Assembly (NCBI RefSeq): GCF_002102255.1
Contig: NZ_LQPH01000138.1
Span: 62,001 to 126,000 of the forward strand
From: Mycobacterium nebraskense
GTDB lineage: Bacteria; Actinomycetota; Actinomycetes; Mycobacteriales; Mycobacteriaceae
Length of the DNA stretch: 64,000 nt
Direction of reading: 5' to 3'
Shown: positions 17,850 through 26,893 of the stretch, one piece after another
Layout: each line of letters opens with the position of its first letter
How positions within the stretch are numbered: the stretch's first letter is position 1
Position numbers and translations under genes: made by a program
The notes under the pieces: model-generated
The model's input: the letters and a program-made list of their open reading frames with translations, nothing else
What the model was told of the DNA's origin: nothing
Databases searched by the model: none

Positions 17850-19337
17850 ATGCCGCTGAGTTTGTCGAACCGCGACCAGAATTCCGGTCACCTGTTCTAC
17901 AACCGACGGCTGCGGGCGGCCACCACCCGGTTCTCGGTACGGATGAAACACGACGATCGCAAGCAGACCGCCGCGTTGATGTTGTCGATCCTGTTGGTGG
18001 CCATCGCCGCCGGATGGATGCTGTTGCTGAACGTTCTGAAACCGACTGGCGCAGTTGGTGAATCATCAATCATCGGCGACCGCGATTCCGGCGCGATCTA
18101 CGCTCGCATCGACGGCCGGCTTTATCCGGCCCTGAACCTGACGTCCGCCCGGCTGGCCACCGGGACGGCGAACCAACCGACGTGGGTGAAGCGCAGCGAG
18201 ATCGCGAAGTATCCGACCGGGCCACTCATCGGCATTCCGGGTGCGCCGGCCGCGATGTCGGTGAATCGGGGCGCGATTTCGGCGTGGGCCGTGTGCGATA
18301 CGGCGGGGCGTCCGCGCAGCGGGGAGAAGCCGGTCGTCACGTCAATCGCGGGCACGCTCAACGGCGGTGGCCGCGCGGCACCATTGGCCGAGGATGCCGG
18401 CGTGCTCGCCACGTTCGAGGGCAACACCTACGTGATCTGGGGCGGCAAGCGTTCGCAGGTCGATCCGGCCAGCAGGGCGATCACCTTGAGCCTGGGGCTC
18501 GATCCCGGAGTGACGTCGCCGGTTGAGATTTCGCGCGCGCTGTTCGACGGGCTGCCCGCGACCGAACCGCTACGCGTGCCGGACGTGCCCCAGGCGGGCG
18601 CGCCGTCGACGTGGGTCTCGGGTTCACAAGTGGGCGCGGTGTTGCAGGCCCAAACGGCCGGTGGCGGCAAGCAGTTCTACGTACTCCTGCCCGACGGGGT
18701 GCAGAAGATCACCAGCTTCGTCGCCGATCTGCTGCGCAGCGCCAACTCCTACGGGTCGACGGCACCCCGCGTGGTGACGCCGGACGTGTTGGTCAACATC
18801 CCCCAGGTGAACTCGCTGGCCGTGGACTACTATCCGACAAGGCGCCTGAATTTCGTTGACACGGCAGCTAATCCGACCACGTGCGTCGGCTGGGAGAAGG
18901 CCTCGACGGATCCGCAGGCCCGGGTCGTCATCTATAACGGGCGGGGCCTTCCGGCGTACTCGTACCTGGACGACCGGATCGTGCGCCTGGTGCGTGACGA
19001 CCGCGACCCCGGGTCGGTAGTAGCTAACCAGGTGCTGGTGCTGCCGGGGGCGGCCAACTTCGTCACCTCGACCAGCGGGGTCGTCACGTCTGATTCCCGC
19101 GAATCGTTGTTCTGGGTTTCCGACAACGGCGTGCGTTTCGGCATCGCCGCCAACGACGAGACGATGCGTGCGCTCGGGCTCGACCCAGCCTCGGCGGTAC
19201 AGGCGCCGTGGCCGTTGCTGCGCACTTTCGCTGCGGGCCCGGCCTTGTCGCGGGAGGCAGCGCTCGTGGCTCGCGACACCGTGCCGGCGCTCGGCAAGGC
19301 AGCCGTGGTGACGACATCAGCGAAGGTGGGAGGCTAG
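17850..19337 (+). CDS. eccB2: ESX-2 type VII secretion core protein EccB2
   Basis: A 495-residue protein from an ATG at 17850; a TTG at 17844 is in frame but overlaps the preceding stop. The N-terminus PLSLSNRDQNSGHLFYNRRL is typical of EccB. One membrane helix at about 43-63 (LMLSILLVAIAAGWMLLLNV) precedes a large periplasmic domain with the EccB repeats and two Cys (VCDTAGRPRSG, TCVGWEKAS) that form the family's disulfide. EccB is a core subunit of the inner-membrane channel. The sequence matches my recollection of EccB2 (Rv3895c) over most of its length. eccC2 follows after 2 bases. It appears intact. Confidence 0.93.
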   Translation: MPLSLSNRDQNSGHLFYNRRLRAATTRFSVRMKHDDRKQTAALMLSILLVAIAAGWMLLLNVLKPTGAVGESSIIGDRDSGAIYARIDGRLYPALNLTSARLATGTANQPTWVKRSEIAKYPTGPLIGIPGAPAAMSVNRGAISAWAVCDTAGRPRSGEKPVVTSIAGTLNGGGRAAPLAEDAGVLATFEGNTYVIWGGKRSQVDPASRAITLSLGLDPGVTSPVEISRALFDGLPATEPLRVPDVPQAGAPSTWVSGSQVGAVLQAQTAGGGKQFYVLLPDGVQKITSFVADLLRSANSYGSTAPRVVTPDVLVNIPQVNSLAVDYYPTRRLNFVDTAANPTTCVGWEKASTDPQARVVIYNGRGLPAYSYLDDRIVRLVRDDRDPGSVVANQVLVLPGAANFVTSTSGVVTSDSRESLFWVSDNGVRFGIAANDETMRALGLDPASAVQAPWPLLRTFAAGPALSREAALVARDTVPALGKAAVVTTSAKVGG

Positions 19338-19339
19338 GG

Positions 19340-22300
19340 ATGTCCAAGAAAGCGTTTCCCATCAACCGGGTCAAGATCGAACCGCCGAAACCCGTTCGGG
19401 TAGCACCGAATGCGCCGATCGCTCTGCCGGAGCGCGAGCCCCGCAACATCTGGGTGATGATCGGGGTGCCCGCGCTGATCGTTGCGCTCATCGGCACCAT
19501 CGTCATGCTCTACGTGTCCGGTGTGCGCAGTCTGTCCACCGGGTTCTTCCCCTTGATGGGCATCGGCGCGTTCAGCATGCTGGCGTTTTCCGGACGCTTC
19601 GGGCGGGCGCGCAAGATCACCTGGGGCGAGATGGAGAAGGGCCGCCGCCGCTACCTTCGCGACCTCGACTCTAACCGCGATGAGATCCAGACCGCGGTGT
19701 GCGCGCAGCGGGAATGGCAGAACGCGTTGCACTCGGATCCGCGCGGGCTGGGGGCAATCATCGGCGGCCCGCGGATGTGGGAACGTGGACGCGGAGATGT
19801 GGATTTCCTCGAGGTGCGGCTGGGCACCGGAGTGCAGCACGCACCCGACTCGGTGTTGTCGGTGACCTGGCCCGACATCGCCTCCGATGAGGAGCTCGAA
19901 CCCGTCACAGGACAGGCGCTGCGCGATTTCATCTTGGAACAGCGCAAGATTCGCGACATCGCCAAGGTCGTCAACCTGCGGTCGGCGCCGGGCTTCAGCT
20001 TCGTCGGCGACGACCTGGACCGGCTGCGCTCGCTGATGCGTTCGGTGCTGTGCTCGCTGGCGGTGTTCCACAACCCGCGTGACCTGAAACTGATGGTGGT
20101 CACCCGCAACCCCGAGATCTGGTCGTGGATGGTGTGGCTGCCACACAACCTGCACGACGAGCTGTTCGACGCGTGCGGCTGGCGGCGGCTGGTGTTCGCC
20201 ACGCCGGAGGAGCTGGAGGAGACCCTCGGCGCCGAGCTGCACATGAAAGGAAAGCGCGGCGCGTGGACGCCGCTGGCGGCGGCCAGCCCGACCGCGATGG
20301 GATCGGCACTCGAAACCGGCGGCGACGGTGTGGATCTGGGACCGCACCTGGTGATCGTCGACGACAACACCGGCAGCCCCGACGCGTGGGAGAGCGTGGT
20401 CGGGCAGGTCGGCAAGGCGGGAATCACCTTGCTGCGCCTCGCATCCCGGGTGGGCACCGGCGTTGGCTTCGCGCAGGACCAGGTCTTCGAGATGGGCGAA
20501 CGGCACAGCGCACCGGTCAACGGCGAAGTCAAATTCGGCCGAAACGGCTTCGACGCTGAGGGCGAAGACGGGCGCCCGGCACCCCTGCTGAGGGTGCGCG
20601 GCAAATTCTTCGCCCATGCCGACCAGCTTTCGATCCACCGTGCCTACCGGTATGCGCGCGCGATGGCACGGTGGTCACCGACCAGCCGTAGTGAGATCGC
20701 CGATTCGGCCGGCGGCGCAGCCGAGTTGCTGCGCGGGCTGGGCATCATCGATCCCCGCGAACTGGACGTCGATCGGTTGTGGGCCGAGCGGCGCGGCCGC
20801 GGCGACGAGCGGTGGTGTGAAATCCCGGTCGGCGCGAAGCCCACCGGCGAGTTGCAGAACATCATCATCCGTGCGAAAGACTTCGGCGGCTTCGGGTTTC
20901 ACTCCGTCGTCATCGGTACCAGTGGCTCGGGCAAGTCGGAGTTCTTCCTGTCGCTGGTCTACGGCATCGCGTTGACGCACTCACCGGAGACGTTCAACGT
21001 CATCTTCGTCGACATGAAGTTCGAATCGGCGGCCCAGGACATTCTTGGCCTCCCGCACGTGGTGGCCGCCCTGTCGAACCTCGGCAAGGACGAGCGACAT
21101 CTGGCCGAACGGATGCGCCGTGTCATCGACGGCGAGATCAAGCAGCGCTACGAGCTGTTCACCTCGGTGGGTGCGCGTGACGCCAACGACTACGAAGAGA
21201 TCCGGCTCGCCGGACGAGACCTACCGCCGGTGCCGGTCCTGCTCGTCATTGTCGACGAGTATCTGGAACTCTTTGCCAATCACGAGAAGTGGATCAATCT
21301 GATCATCCACATCGGGCAGGAGGGCCGCGGCGCCAACGTCTTCTTCATGTTGGGCGGGCAGCGGCTGGACCTGTCGTCGCTGCAGAAGGTCAAGTCCAAC
21401 ATCGCGTTCCGGGTAGCGCTGCGCGCGGAGTCCGGTGACGACAGCCGTGAGGTGATCGGGTCGGACGCGGCCTACCACCTGCCGTCGAAAGAGAACGGGT
21501 TCGCCCTGCTGAAGGTGGGGCCGCGCGACCTCGAGCCATTCCGCTGCTTCTACCTCTCGGCTCCCTTCGTGGTGCCCAAAGGCAAGGAAGTCGCGACCAC
21601 CGTCGACATGACCCTGACCAAGCCGCGGCTCTACAACTGGCAGTACCAACCACTGGAGGCGGCTGACGCCGCGGCGCTGGAGGCCGCCGCCGCCGTCGAC
21701 ACCGAGCCGGACGAATTCCTTTACCACGATGACGGTTTCAAGCGGAAGAAGATCGTCGACGTCCTGCGAGAGTCGTTGCAGCACGTTCCGCACCGGTCGC
21801 CGCGCCGGCCGTGGCTCGAGCCGCTTGAGGACCCGGAGCCCGTCGACGTTCTGGTGTCGGCCTACCGCGGCAAGCCGTGGCATGTGGACTACGGCCAGAA
21901 CGGGGGGCTGATGTTCCCGGTGGGCGTCATGGACATCCCCGAGGAGTCCAAGCAGATCGTGCATGCGATCGATGCGCTGCGGAGCAACGTCATCGTGGTG
22001 GGCGCCAAGCAGCGCGGCAAGACGACCACCCTGATGACGCTGATGTGTTCGGCGGCAACGATGTACAGCCCGGCGCGGGTGACGTTCTTCTGCATCGGCG
22101 GGGCGACCCTGGCCCAGGTGGCGTCGCTGCCGCACGTCACCGACATCGTGTCGCCGAAGGACGCCGAAGGCATCGAGCGGATCTTGAGCAGCATGGACGC
22201 CTTGATCGACGCGCGCGAGGACTCGTTCCGCCGGCTGAAGATCGACCTCGACGGCTTCCGCGAGCGGCGGTTCGCAGCGGGCAGCGACGGGCTGGGCGGC

Positions 22301-23545
22301 ACCGACCCCAACGATCCCTTCGGCGATGTGTTCGTGGTGGTGGACGACTACGACGACGTGTACTCGAAAGACACCGTCTTGGGGGATCGCATCATCTCGT
22401 TGAGCAGCCGCGGCCCCGAGTACGGGGTGCATGTGATGTGCAGCGCCGGCGGGTGGATCCACGGGCAGCGGCAGAGCCTGCTGCAAAACGCCACGGCGCG
22501 AATCCAATTGCGACTGGCCGACCCGAGCGAAAGCCAGATGGGGCACTCATCGCTCGAGTCGCGTGACGCCGCGCGGCGCACGCTGAGCCGGCCGGGCTTT
22601 GGTCTGACGGACAGCCTGCACGAGCTGCGGGTCGGCATCCCGGCGCTGGCCGACCCCGCCACCGGCACGCTGGTGAGCATCGTCGACGTCGGCGCGCAGA
22701 TCGCCGATGTCGCGGGAGTGACGAAACACGCGACGTTGCAGCGGCTTCCGCAGCGGGTCGAATTGCGGGCAATTCTGGAGTACGACGCCGCGCATCCGAG
22801 CGGCGACGATCTGTCGATCGCGTTCGCGATTGGCGAGCGTCACGAGCTCGGTCCGGTCCCGCTGAAGCTCCGGGAAAGCCCGGGCTTGATGATCCTGGGC
22901 CGGCAGGGCTGCGGCAAGACGCTGTCGCTCGTTTCCATCGGCGAGGCGATGATGAGCCGGTTCGGGCCCGAGGAGGCGCAGCTGACGCTCATCGACCCGA
23001 AAACGGCTCCGCACGGTCTGCGGGATCTGACCGGCCCGGGCTATGTGCGCGCGTATGCCTATGACCAGGACGAGATCGATGAGGTGATCACCGAACTCGC
23101 GCAACAGGTCCTGCTGCCCCGACTGCCCCCCAAGGGCTTGAGCCAGGAGGAGCTGCGCGCGCTCAAGCCGTGGGAAGGCGCCCGGCACTTCGTGCTCATC
23201 GACGACGTCCAAGACCTGCGCCCGGACCAGAGCTACCCGCCCAAACCCCCGGTGGGGGCGGCACTGTGGAAGCTGATGGAACGCGCCCGGCAGATCGGCC
23301 TGCACGTGTTCACCACCCGCAACAGCGCGAACTGGGCGACGCTGCAGATGGATCCGTGGATGCGGTTCCAGAACTCGGCGAAGGTGGCACAGCTGTACAT
23401 GGACAACGATCCGCAAAACCGGATCAACCGTTCGGTCCGCGCCCAAGCGCTGCCGCCGGGGCGTGGCCTGATGGTGAGCGTCGACGGTGACGTCGAAGGC
23501 GTGCTGGTCGGGATGCCGTCTACGGCCGCCATCCCGCAGCGGTAG
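19340..23545 (+). CDS. eccC2: ESX-2 type VII secretion ATPase EccC2 (FtsK/SpoIIIE type)
   Basis: A 1401-residue protein from an ATG at 19340 (MSKKAFPINRVKIEPPKP; ribosome site GGGAGG). Two membrane helices lie near residues 37-85. Three FtsK/SpoIIIE-like ATPase domains follow, with Walker A loops GTSGSGKS at ~526, GAKQRGKT at ~888 and GRQGCGKT at ~1187. The first domain, the active one in the family, has a Walker B-like VLLVIVDEYLELF. EccC recognises substrates and powers type VII export. It looks full length. The stop codon lies inside the 3' end of the convergent mmpL. None of the genes that normally follow (PE36, PPE69, esxD, esxC, espG2, eccD2, mycP2, eccE2, eccA2) are present. Confidence 0.94.
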   Translation: MSKKAFPINRVKIEPPKPVRVAPNAPIALPEREPRNIWVMIGVPALIVALIGTIVMLYVSGVRSLSTGFFPLMGIGAFSMLAFSGRFGRARKITWGEMEKGRRRYLRDLDSNRDEIQTAVCAQREWQNALHSDPRGLGAIIGGPRMWERGRGDVDFLEVRLGTGVQHAPDSVLSVTWPDIASDEELEPVTGQALRDFILEQRKIRDIAKVVNLRSAPGFSFVGDDLDRLRSLMRSVLCSLAVFHNPRDLKLMVVTRNPEIWSWMVWLPHNLHDELFDACGWRRLVFATPEELEETLGAELHMKGKRGAWTPLAAASPTAMGSALETGGDGVDLGPHLVIVDDNTGSPDAWESVVGQVGKAGITLLRLASRVGTGVGFAQDQVFEMGERHSAPVNGEVKFGRNGFDAEGEDGRPAPLLRVRGKFFAHADQLSIHRAYRYARAMARWSPTSRSEIADSAGGAAELLRGLGIIDPRELDVDRLWAERRGRGDERWCEIPVGAKPTGELQNIIIRAKDFGGFGFHSVVIGTSGSGKSEFFLSLVYGIALTHSPETFNVIFVDMKFESAAQDILGLPHVVAALSNLGKDERHLAERMRRVIDGEIKQRYELFTSVGARDANDYEEIRLAGRDLPPVPVLLVIVDEYLELFANHEKWINLIIHIGQEGRGANVFFMLGGQRLDLSSLQKVKSNIAFRVALRAESGDDSREVIGSDAAYHLPSKENGFALLKVGPRDLEPFRCFYLSAPFVVPKGKEVATTVDMTLTKPRLYNWQYQPLEAADAAALEAAAAVDTEPDEFLYHDDGFKRKKIVDVLRESLQHVPHRSPRRPWLEPLEDPEPVDVLVSAYRGKPWHVDYGQNGGLMFPVGVMDIPEESKQIVHAIDALRSNVIVVGAKQRGKTTTLMTLMCSAATMYSPARVTFFCIGGATLAQVASLPHVTDIVSPKDAEGIERILSSMDALIDAREDSFRRLKIDLDGFRERRFAAGSDGLGGTDPNDPFGDVFVVVDDYDDVYSKDTVLGDRIISLSSRGPEYGVHVMCSAGGWIHGQRQSLLQNATARIQLRLADPSESQMGHSSLESRDAARRTLSRPGFGLTDSLHELRVGIPALADPATGTLVSIVDVGAQIADVAGVTKHATLQRLPQRVELRAILEYDAAHPSGDDLSIAFAIGERHELGPVPLKLRESPGLMILGRQGCGKTLSLVSIGEAMMSRFGPEEAQLTLIDPKTAPHGLRDLTGPGYVRAYAYDQDEIDEVITELAQQVLLPRLPPKGLSQEELRALKPWEGARHFVLIDDVQDLRPDQSYPPKPPVGAALWKLMERARQIGLHVFTTRNSANWATLQMDPWMRFQNSAKVAQLYMDNDPQNRINRSVRAQALPPGRGLMVSVDGDVEGVLVGMPSTAAIPQR

Positions 23546-26402
23546 CAACCGGAACCGGCTGCGGCTCGGGCGTTTCCACGGCAACGCTGGCCCGGCGGGG
23601 TATTGTGCGCGGCCACCAGAACCAGCGGCCCAGCAGCGCCACGATGGACGGCACGATGAACGCCCGCACCACCAGGGTGTCCACCAAAAGCCCCACCGCG
23701 ATGGTCGTCCCGATCTGGGCGATGCTGAGCACGCTGCTGCTCAGCAACGCCAGCATGGTGAGCCCGAAGACGATGCCCGCAACGGTGACCACTCCGCCGG
23801 TGCCGCCGAAGGCGCGAATGATGCCGGTCTTAAGTCCCGCTGCCGCTTCTTGTTTGATCCGCAACGCCAGCAGCAGGTTGTAGTCCGCGCCGACGGCGAT
23901 CAGCGCGATGAACGCGATCAGGGCGACCGCCCAGTGCAGATCCTGGTGAAGCAGGTGCTGCCAGATCAGCACGCTGGCACCGACAGCCGACGCGTACGAG
24001 GTGACGACGGTCCCGACGACGACCAGCCCCGCGACCGGGCTGCGCAGCATCGCCGTCACGATCAGAAAGATGAGGACCAACGCGGCGCCCACGAGCAGCT
24101 TGGTGTCGCCGGCGACGAACCGCTGTAGATCGGCGGTCACCGGGCCGACGCCGGCAAGGTCGACCTCCGTGGGGGTCAGGGTGCCTTCCTTGGTGGCCTC
24201 CTTGATGGCGGCGCGGACCTGGTCTGCCCGCTTGGCCCCGTCGCCACCCCACTCCGAACCATCGCCGTACACCAGCAGGTAAGCGGCACGGCCATTCTCG
24301 GAGATCAGGTGACCCAACGCGGCGGTGTACCGCGGATCGGCCAAGGCCCGCTGCGGCAGGTAGAAGTCCGCCGCCGCGCTGCCCTGAAATTGTGTCGCGA
24401 TCTCGTTCAGGTAGTCGGTCAACTGATGCATCTGGGGTCCGAGCGTATCGGTCAGACCCAGTAGGTCTTGGGTGGCTGAACGAGCTTGCCCCAGCGCGTC
24501 TTTCATCGACGTCACGCTCTGCGGCAGACCGGACATCGCGGTGGCGGCCGTGCTCGAGCCGCTGGTGAGTTTCGCGGCGCCGGCGTTAAGCCGCGTCGAC
24601 GTCTGCACCAGGCTATCGACCGGCTGCAGCACTCGGTCGACCGTCGAGCAGATCGGATTGGCGGCGCAGTCAGGGGTTCGCCCGACGAAGTCCCGTAACG
24701 GATCGAGGTAACCCGACACCGTCGTGACGTTTCGCTGCAGGCCGTCCATACCGGCGCGCATGTCCTCGGCGGCACCGGACATGTCGGCCAACCCCGCACT
24801 GCCGCCTCGCAACCCATTCCCGAGGCCGTCCACCGCGAGCTGGGTCTGCGCCAGCGCGCTGTCCAGCTCGGAGACTCGCTTGAGGCGTTGGGTCAGCGAA
24901 TCCATGGTGTCCCCGAACTGACGGCCGAGCACGCCGGCCTGATAGCTCAACGTCGCCTGTTCGGGGACCTTACCGTCGGGACGGCTCGCGGACTGGACCG
25001 CGCGCACACCCGGTACGGCCATGACGCGGCGCGTGATCCGCTCGATGGCTATCAGGCCGGCCGGGTTGCGCAGGTCATGGTCGGCCTGGATCGCGATGAC
25101 ATCAGGCAACAAAGAATTGGCCGCAAAATGCCGGTCGGCGCTGACGTAGCCGCGGTTGGAGTCGGTGGACGATGGCGTGGCGGCGGGTTCGTTGAAGCCG
25201 ACCCGCATGCCGGCCAGCGGCAGCGCGACCAGCAGGGTCAACCCGCCGGCGGTGACCAGGACCGGCCCGGGCCAGCGCGCCACCGTCGTTCCGACGCGAC
25301 GCCAGCGCCGCGCCGTCCTCGACGGCCGCGGTTCGAGGTACCCGCGGCGTATCGCGAGGCTCATGAGCGCTGGCGTCAGGGTCAGCGCGGCAACCATGGT
25401 CGCCAGAATGCCGATGGCGCACGGCAACCCGGCGCTTCGGAAGGAACCCACCTGGGCGAACACGAGGCACGCGAGTGCCACCGAAACGGTCAGCGCCGAT
25501 CCGATCACGACGGGCGCGATGGAACGGTAAGCCTCCGCCAGCGCTTGGGCCGGTGTGACGCCGCGGCGGCGGCCCTCGTGGTAGCGGCCGACCAGGAAGA
25601 TCGCGTAGTCGGTGCCGGCACCCAGCGTCATGGCCGCCATCAACGCAACCGAAAACAGCGACACCTCAACCACATTGGACTGCCCGAGGGCGGCGACGAC
25701 CGCACGGGCCAGCGCAAGCGCGAGTCCCACCGAGATTAGTGGAATCGCGGCCGCGATCGGCGATCGGTACACCGCCAGCAGCAGAAGCAGGATGAGACCG
25801 ATGGTGGCGGCGGTGATTCCGAGCATCTGTCGATCGATCGCGGAGAATTCGTCGACGATCGTGGCGCCGGGCCCGGTGACATGGACTTCCAGGCCGGCCG
25901 GCGGCGCCAGTCTAGCGACGGTGGCGCGGACAGCGTTCACCGAATCGCGCGCCTGCGCGGTGCCGAGCATGCCGGCGAGCCGCACCATGACGCTGACGGC
26001 TCGCCCGTCCGAACTCTGCGCGCCGGCGGCCGTGGCGGGCTGCGACCACAGGTCGGTCACCGCGTACACGTGACGCCGATCGGAACCCAGCGCCGTCGTC
26101 ATCGCGTCGTAGAACTGGCGGTCGCGTGGAGTCAGCTTCTGATTGCGTTCGAGCACAACGTAAACGAAGTTGTTGCTCGGGGTCTGATCGAACAACTGGG
26201 CGGCCCGCGAGGCGGCGACAGCGCTCGGCGCGTCGGTGGGCATGAAGGACCGGGCGTGTGAATCGACGACTCGCTCCAGTTGCGGGACCGCAAGGTTCGC
26301 GGCCGCCGCCGCCAGGACCCACAACCCGACGATCAGGACCGCGGAGCGACCCGTGACCCGCGTCAGTATTCCCTTTCCGTCATGCAACGGTCTGCCGATC
26401 AC
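23520..26402 (-). CDS. MmpL-family RND lipid transporter
   Basis: About 960 residues from a GTG at 26402 (IGRPLHDGKGILTRVTG follows); a TTG at 26387 is also possible. The first membrane helix (AVLIVGLWVLAAAAANLAV) leads to a periplasmic loop, then a membrane block with LGAGTDYAIFLVGRYHEGRR, a second large helical periplasmic domain (~480-740) and a second block with IAVGADYNLLLALRIKQEA. This is the MmpL layout; the Asp-Tyr pairs are the proton-relay residues. It would export a cell-wall lipid or siderophore, but which one cannot be told. Its start overlaps the upstream 126-residue gene by 23 bases and its end overlaps eccC2 by 26 bases. Confidence 0.9.
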   Translation of the reverse strand: MIGRPLHDGKGILTRVTGRSAVLIVGLWVLAAAAANLAVPQLERVVDSHARSFMPTDAPSAVAASRAAQLFDQTPSNNFVYVVLERNQKLTPRDRQFYDAMTTALGSDRRHVYAVTDLWSQPATAAGAQSSDGRAVSVMVRLAGMLGTAQARDSVNAVRATVARLAPPAGLEVHVTGPGATIVDEFSAIDRQMLGITAATIGLILLLLLAVYRSPIAAAIPLISVGLALALARAVVAALGQSNVVEVSLFSVALMAAMTLGAGTDYAIFLVGRYHEGRRRGVTPAQALAEAYRSIAPVVIGSALTVSVALACLVFAQVGSFRSAGLPCAIGILATMVAALTLTPALMSLAIRRGYLEPRPSRTARRWRRVGTTVARWPGPVLVTAGGLTLLVALPLAGMRVGFNEPAATPSSTDSNRGYVSADRHFAANSLLPDVIAIQADHDLRNPAGLIAIERITRRVMAVPGVRAVQSASRPDGKVPEQATLSYQAGVLGRQFGDTMDSLTQRLKRVSELDSALAQTQLAVDGLGNGLRGGSAGLADMSGAAEDMRAGMDGLQRNVTTVSGYLDPLRDFVGRTPDCAANPICSTVDRVLQPVDSLVQTSTRLNAGAAKLTSGSSTAATAMSGLPQSVTSMKDALGQARSATQDLLGLTDTLGPQMHQLTDYLNEIATQFQGSAAADFYLPQRALADPRYTAALGHLISENGRAAYLLVYGDGSEWGGDGAKRADQVRAAIKEATKEGTLTPTEVDLAGVGPVTADLQRFVAGDTKLLVGAALVLIFLIVTAMLRSPVAGLVVVGTVVTSYASAVGASVLIWQHLLHQDLHWAVALIAFIALIAVGADYNLLLALRIKQEAAAGLKTGIIRAFGGTGGVVTVAGIVFGLTMLALLSSSVLSIAQIGTTIAVGLLVDTLVVRAFIVPSIVALLGRWFWWPRTIPRRASVAVETPEPQPVPVATAAGWRP

Positions 26403-26760
26403 CGGTCGGTCCACCGAAGAGGCCCACGGCGACGTACTCGCCCCGGCACAGGGAGCGCACCCGCAGGGATCGCCGGGAGCCCATCCTGACCAAGGCGTGC
26501 AGGCCAGGCTCGGCGTCCTCGAGATCGGCTCGCACGTCTTCGGCCGACAACCCCTCATGGGCCGCCTGATCCAGCTTGGCCACCAGCATGGTGATCCAGC
26601 GCTGTCCCAACGAAAGCAGCAGGCCCTCCTCGTCGCCGAACAGCCGAGGCACCTCGGGTGAGTTGGCGACCAATGCAAGTGCCGCCTCAGGGTCGGTGTC
26701 GGCGGCTTTGATCACGTCGGCCATGAAGGCCATCCGGTCGTGCAGCAGTGTCCATGTCAT
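26380..26760 (-). CDS. Hypothetical protein upstream of mmpL
   Basis: A 126-residue protein from an ATG at 26760 (MTWTLLHDRMAFMADVIKAA). It is acidic and helical without membrane segments. Motifs visible are ADTDPEAALALVANSPEVPR and EGLLLSLGQRWITMLVAKLD. No family recognised. Its last 23 bases overlap the mmpL start, so the two are probably translated together and the protein may influence the transporter; that link is inferred from coupling only. It is divergent from the histidine kinase at 26894. Confidence 0.75.
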   Translation of the reverse strand: MTWTLLHDRMAFMADVIKAADTDPEAALALVANSPEVPRLFGDEEGLLLSLGQRWITMLVAKLDQAAHEGLSAEDVRADLEDAEPGLHALVRMGSRRSLRVRSLCRGEYVAVGLFGGPTGDRQTVA

Positions 26761-26815
26761 GACTCGACGCTAGGAAATCGGCCGGCTGGTGCGCGTCGTG
26801 CCGAAGTGCAGTCTT

Positions 26816-26839
26816 TGCCTCCTACCACGGGCGGAGGCA
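26816..26839. promoter_or_regulatory. Inverted repeat in the gap before the histidine kinase
   Basis: TGCCTCC-N10-GGAGGCA gives perfect 7-base arms in the 133-base divergent gap between the mmpL-side gene (start 26760) and the kinase gene (start 26894). Its size fits a NarL/LuxR-type response regulator dimer site, so the adjacent regulator could control both directions. This is a prediction from position and symmetry. Confidence 0.4.
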
Positions 26840-26893
26840 CTTGCCGCCCACGGCACGATGTGAGCGGGTGGCGCGCTCTTTTAGGATTGGACA

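Noticed and set aside
21221..22546. Minus-strand open frame inside eccC2
   Set aside because: It lies opposite the conserved ATPase domains and shows no motif.
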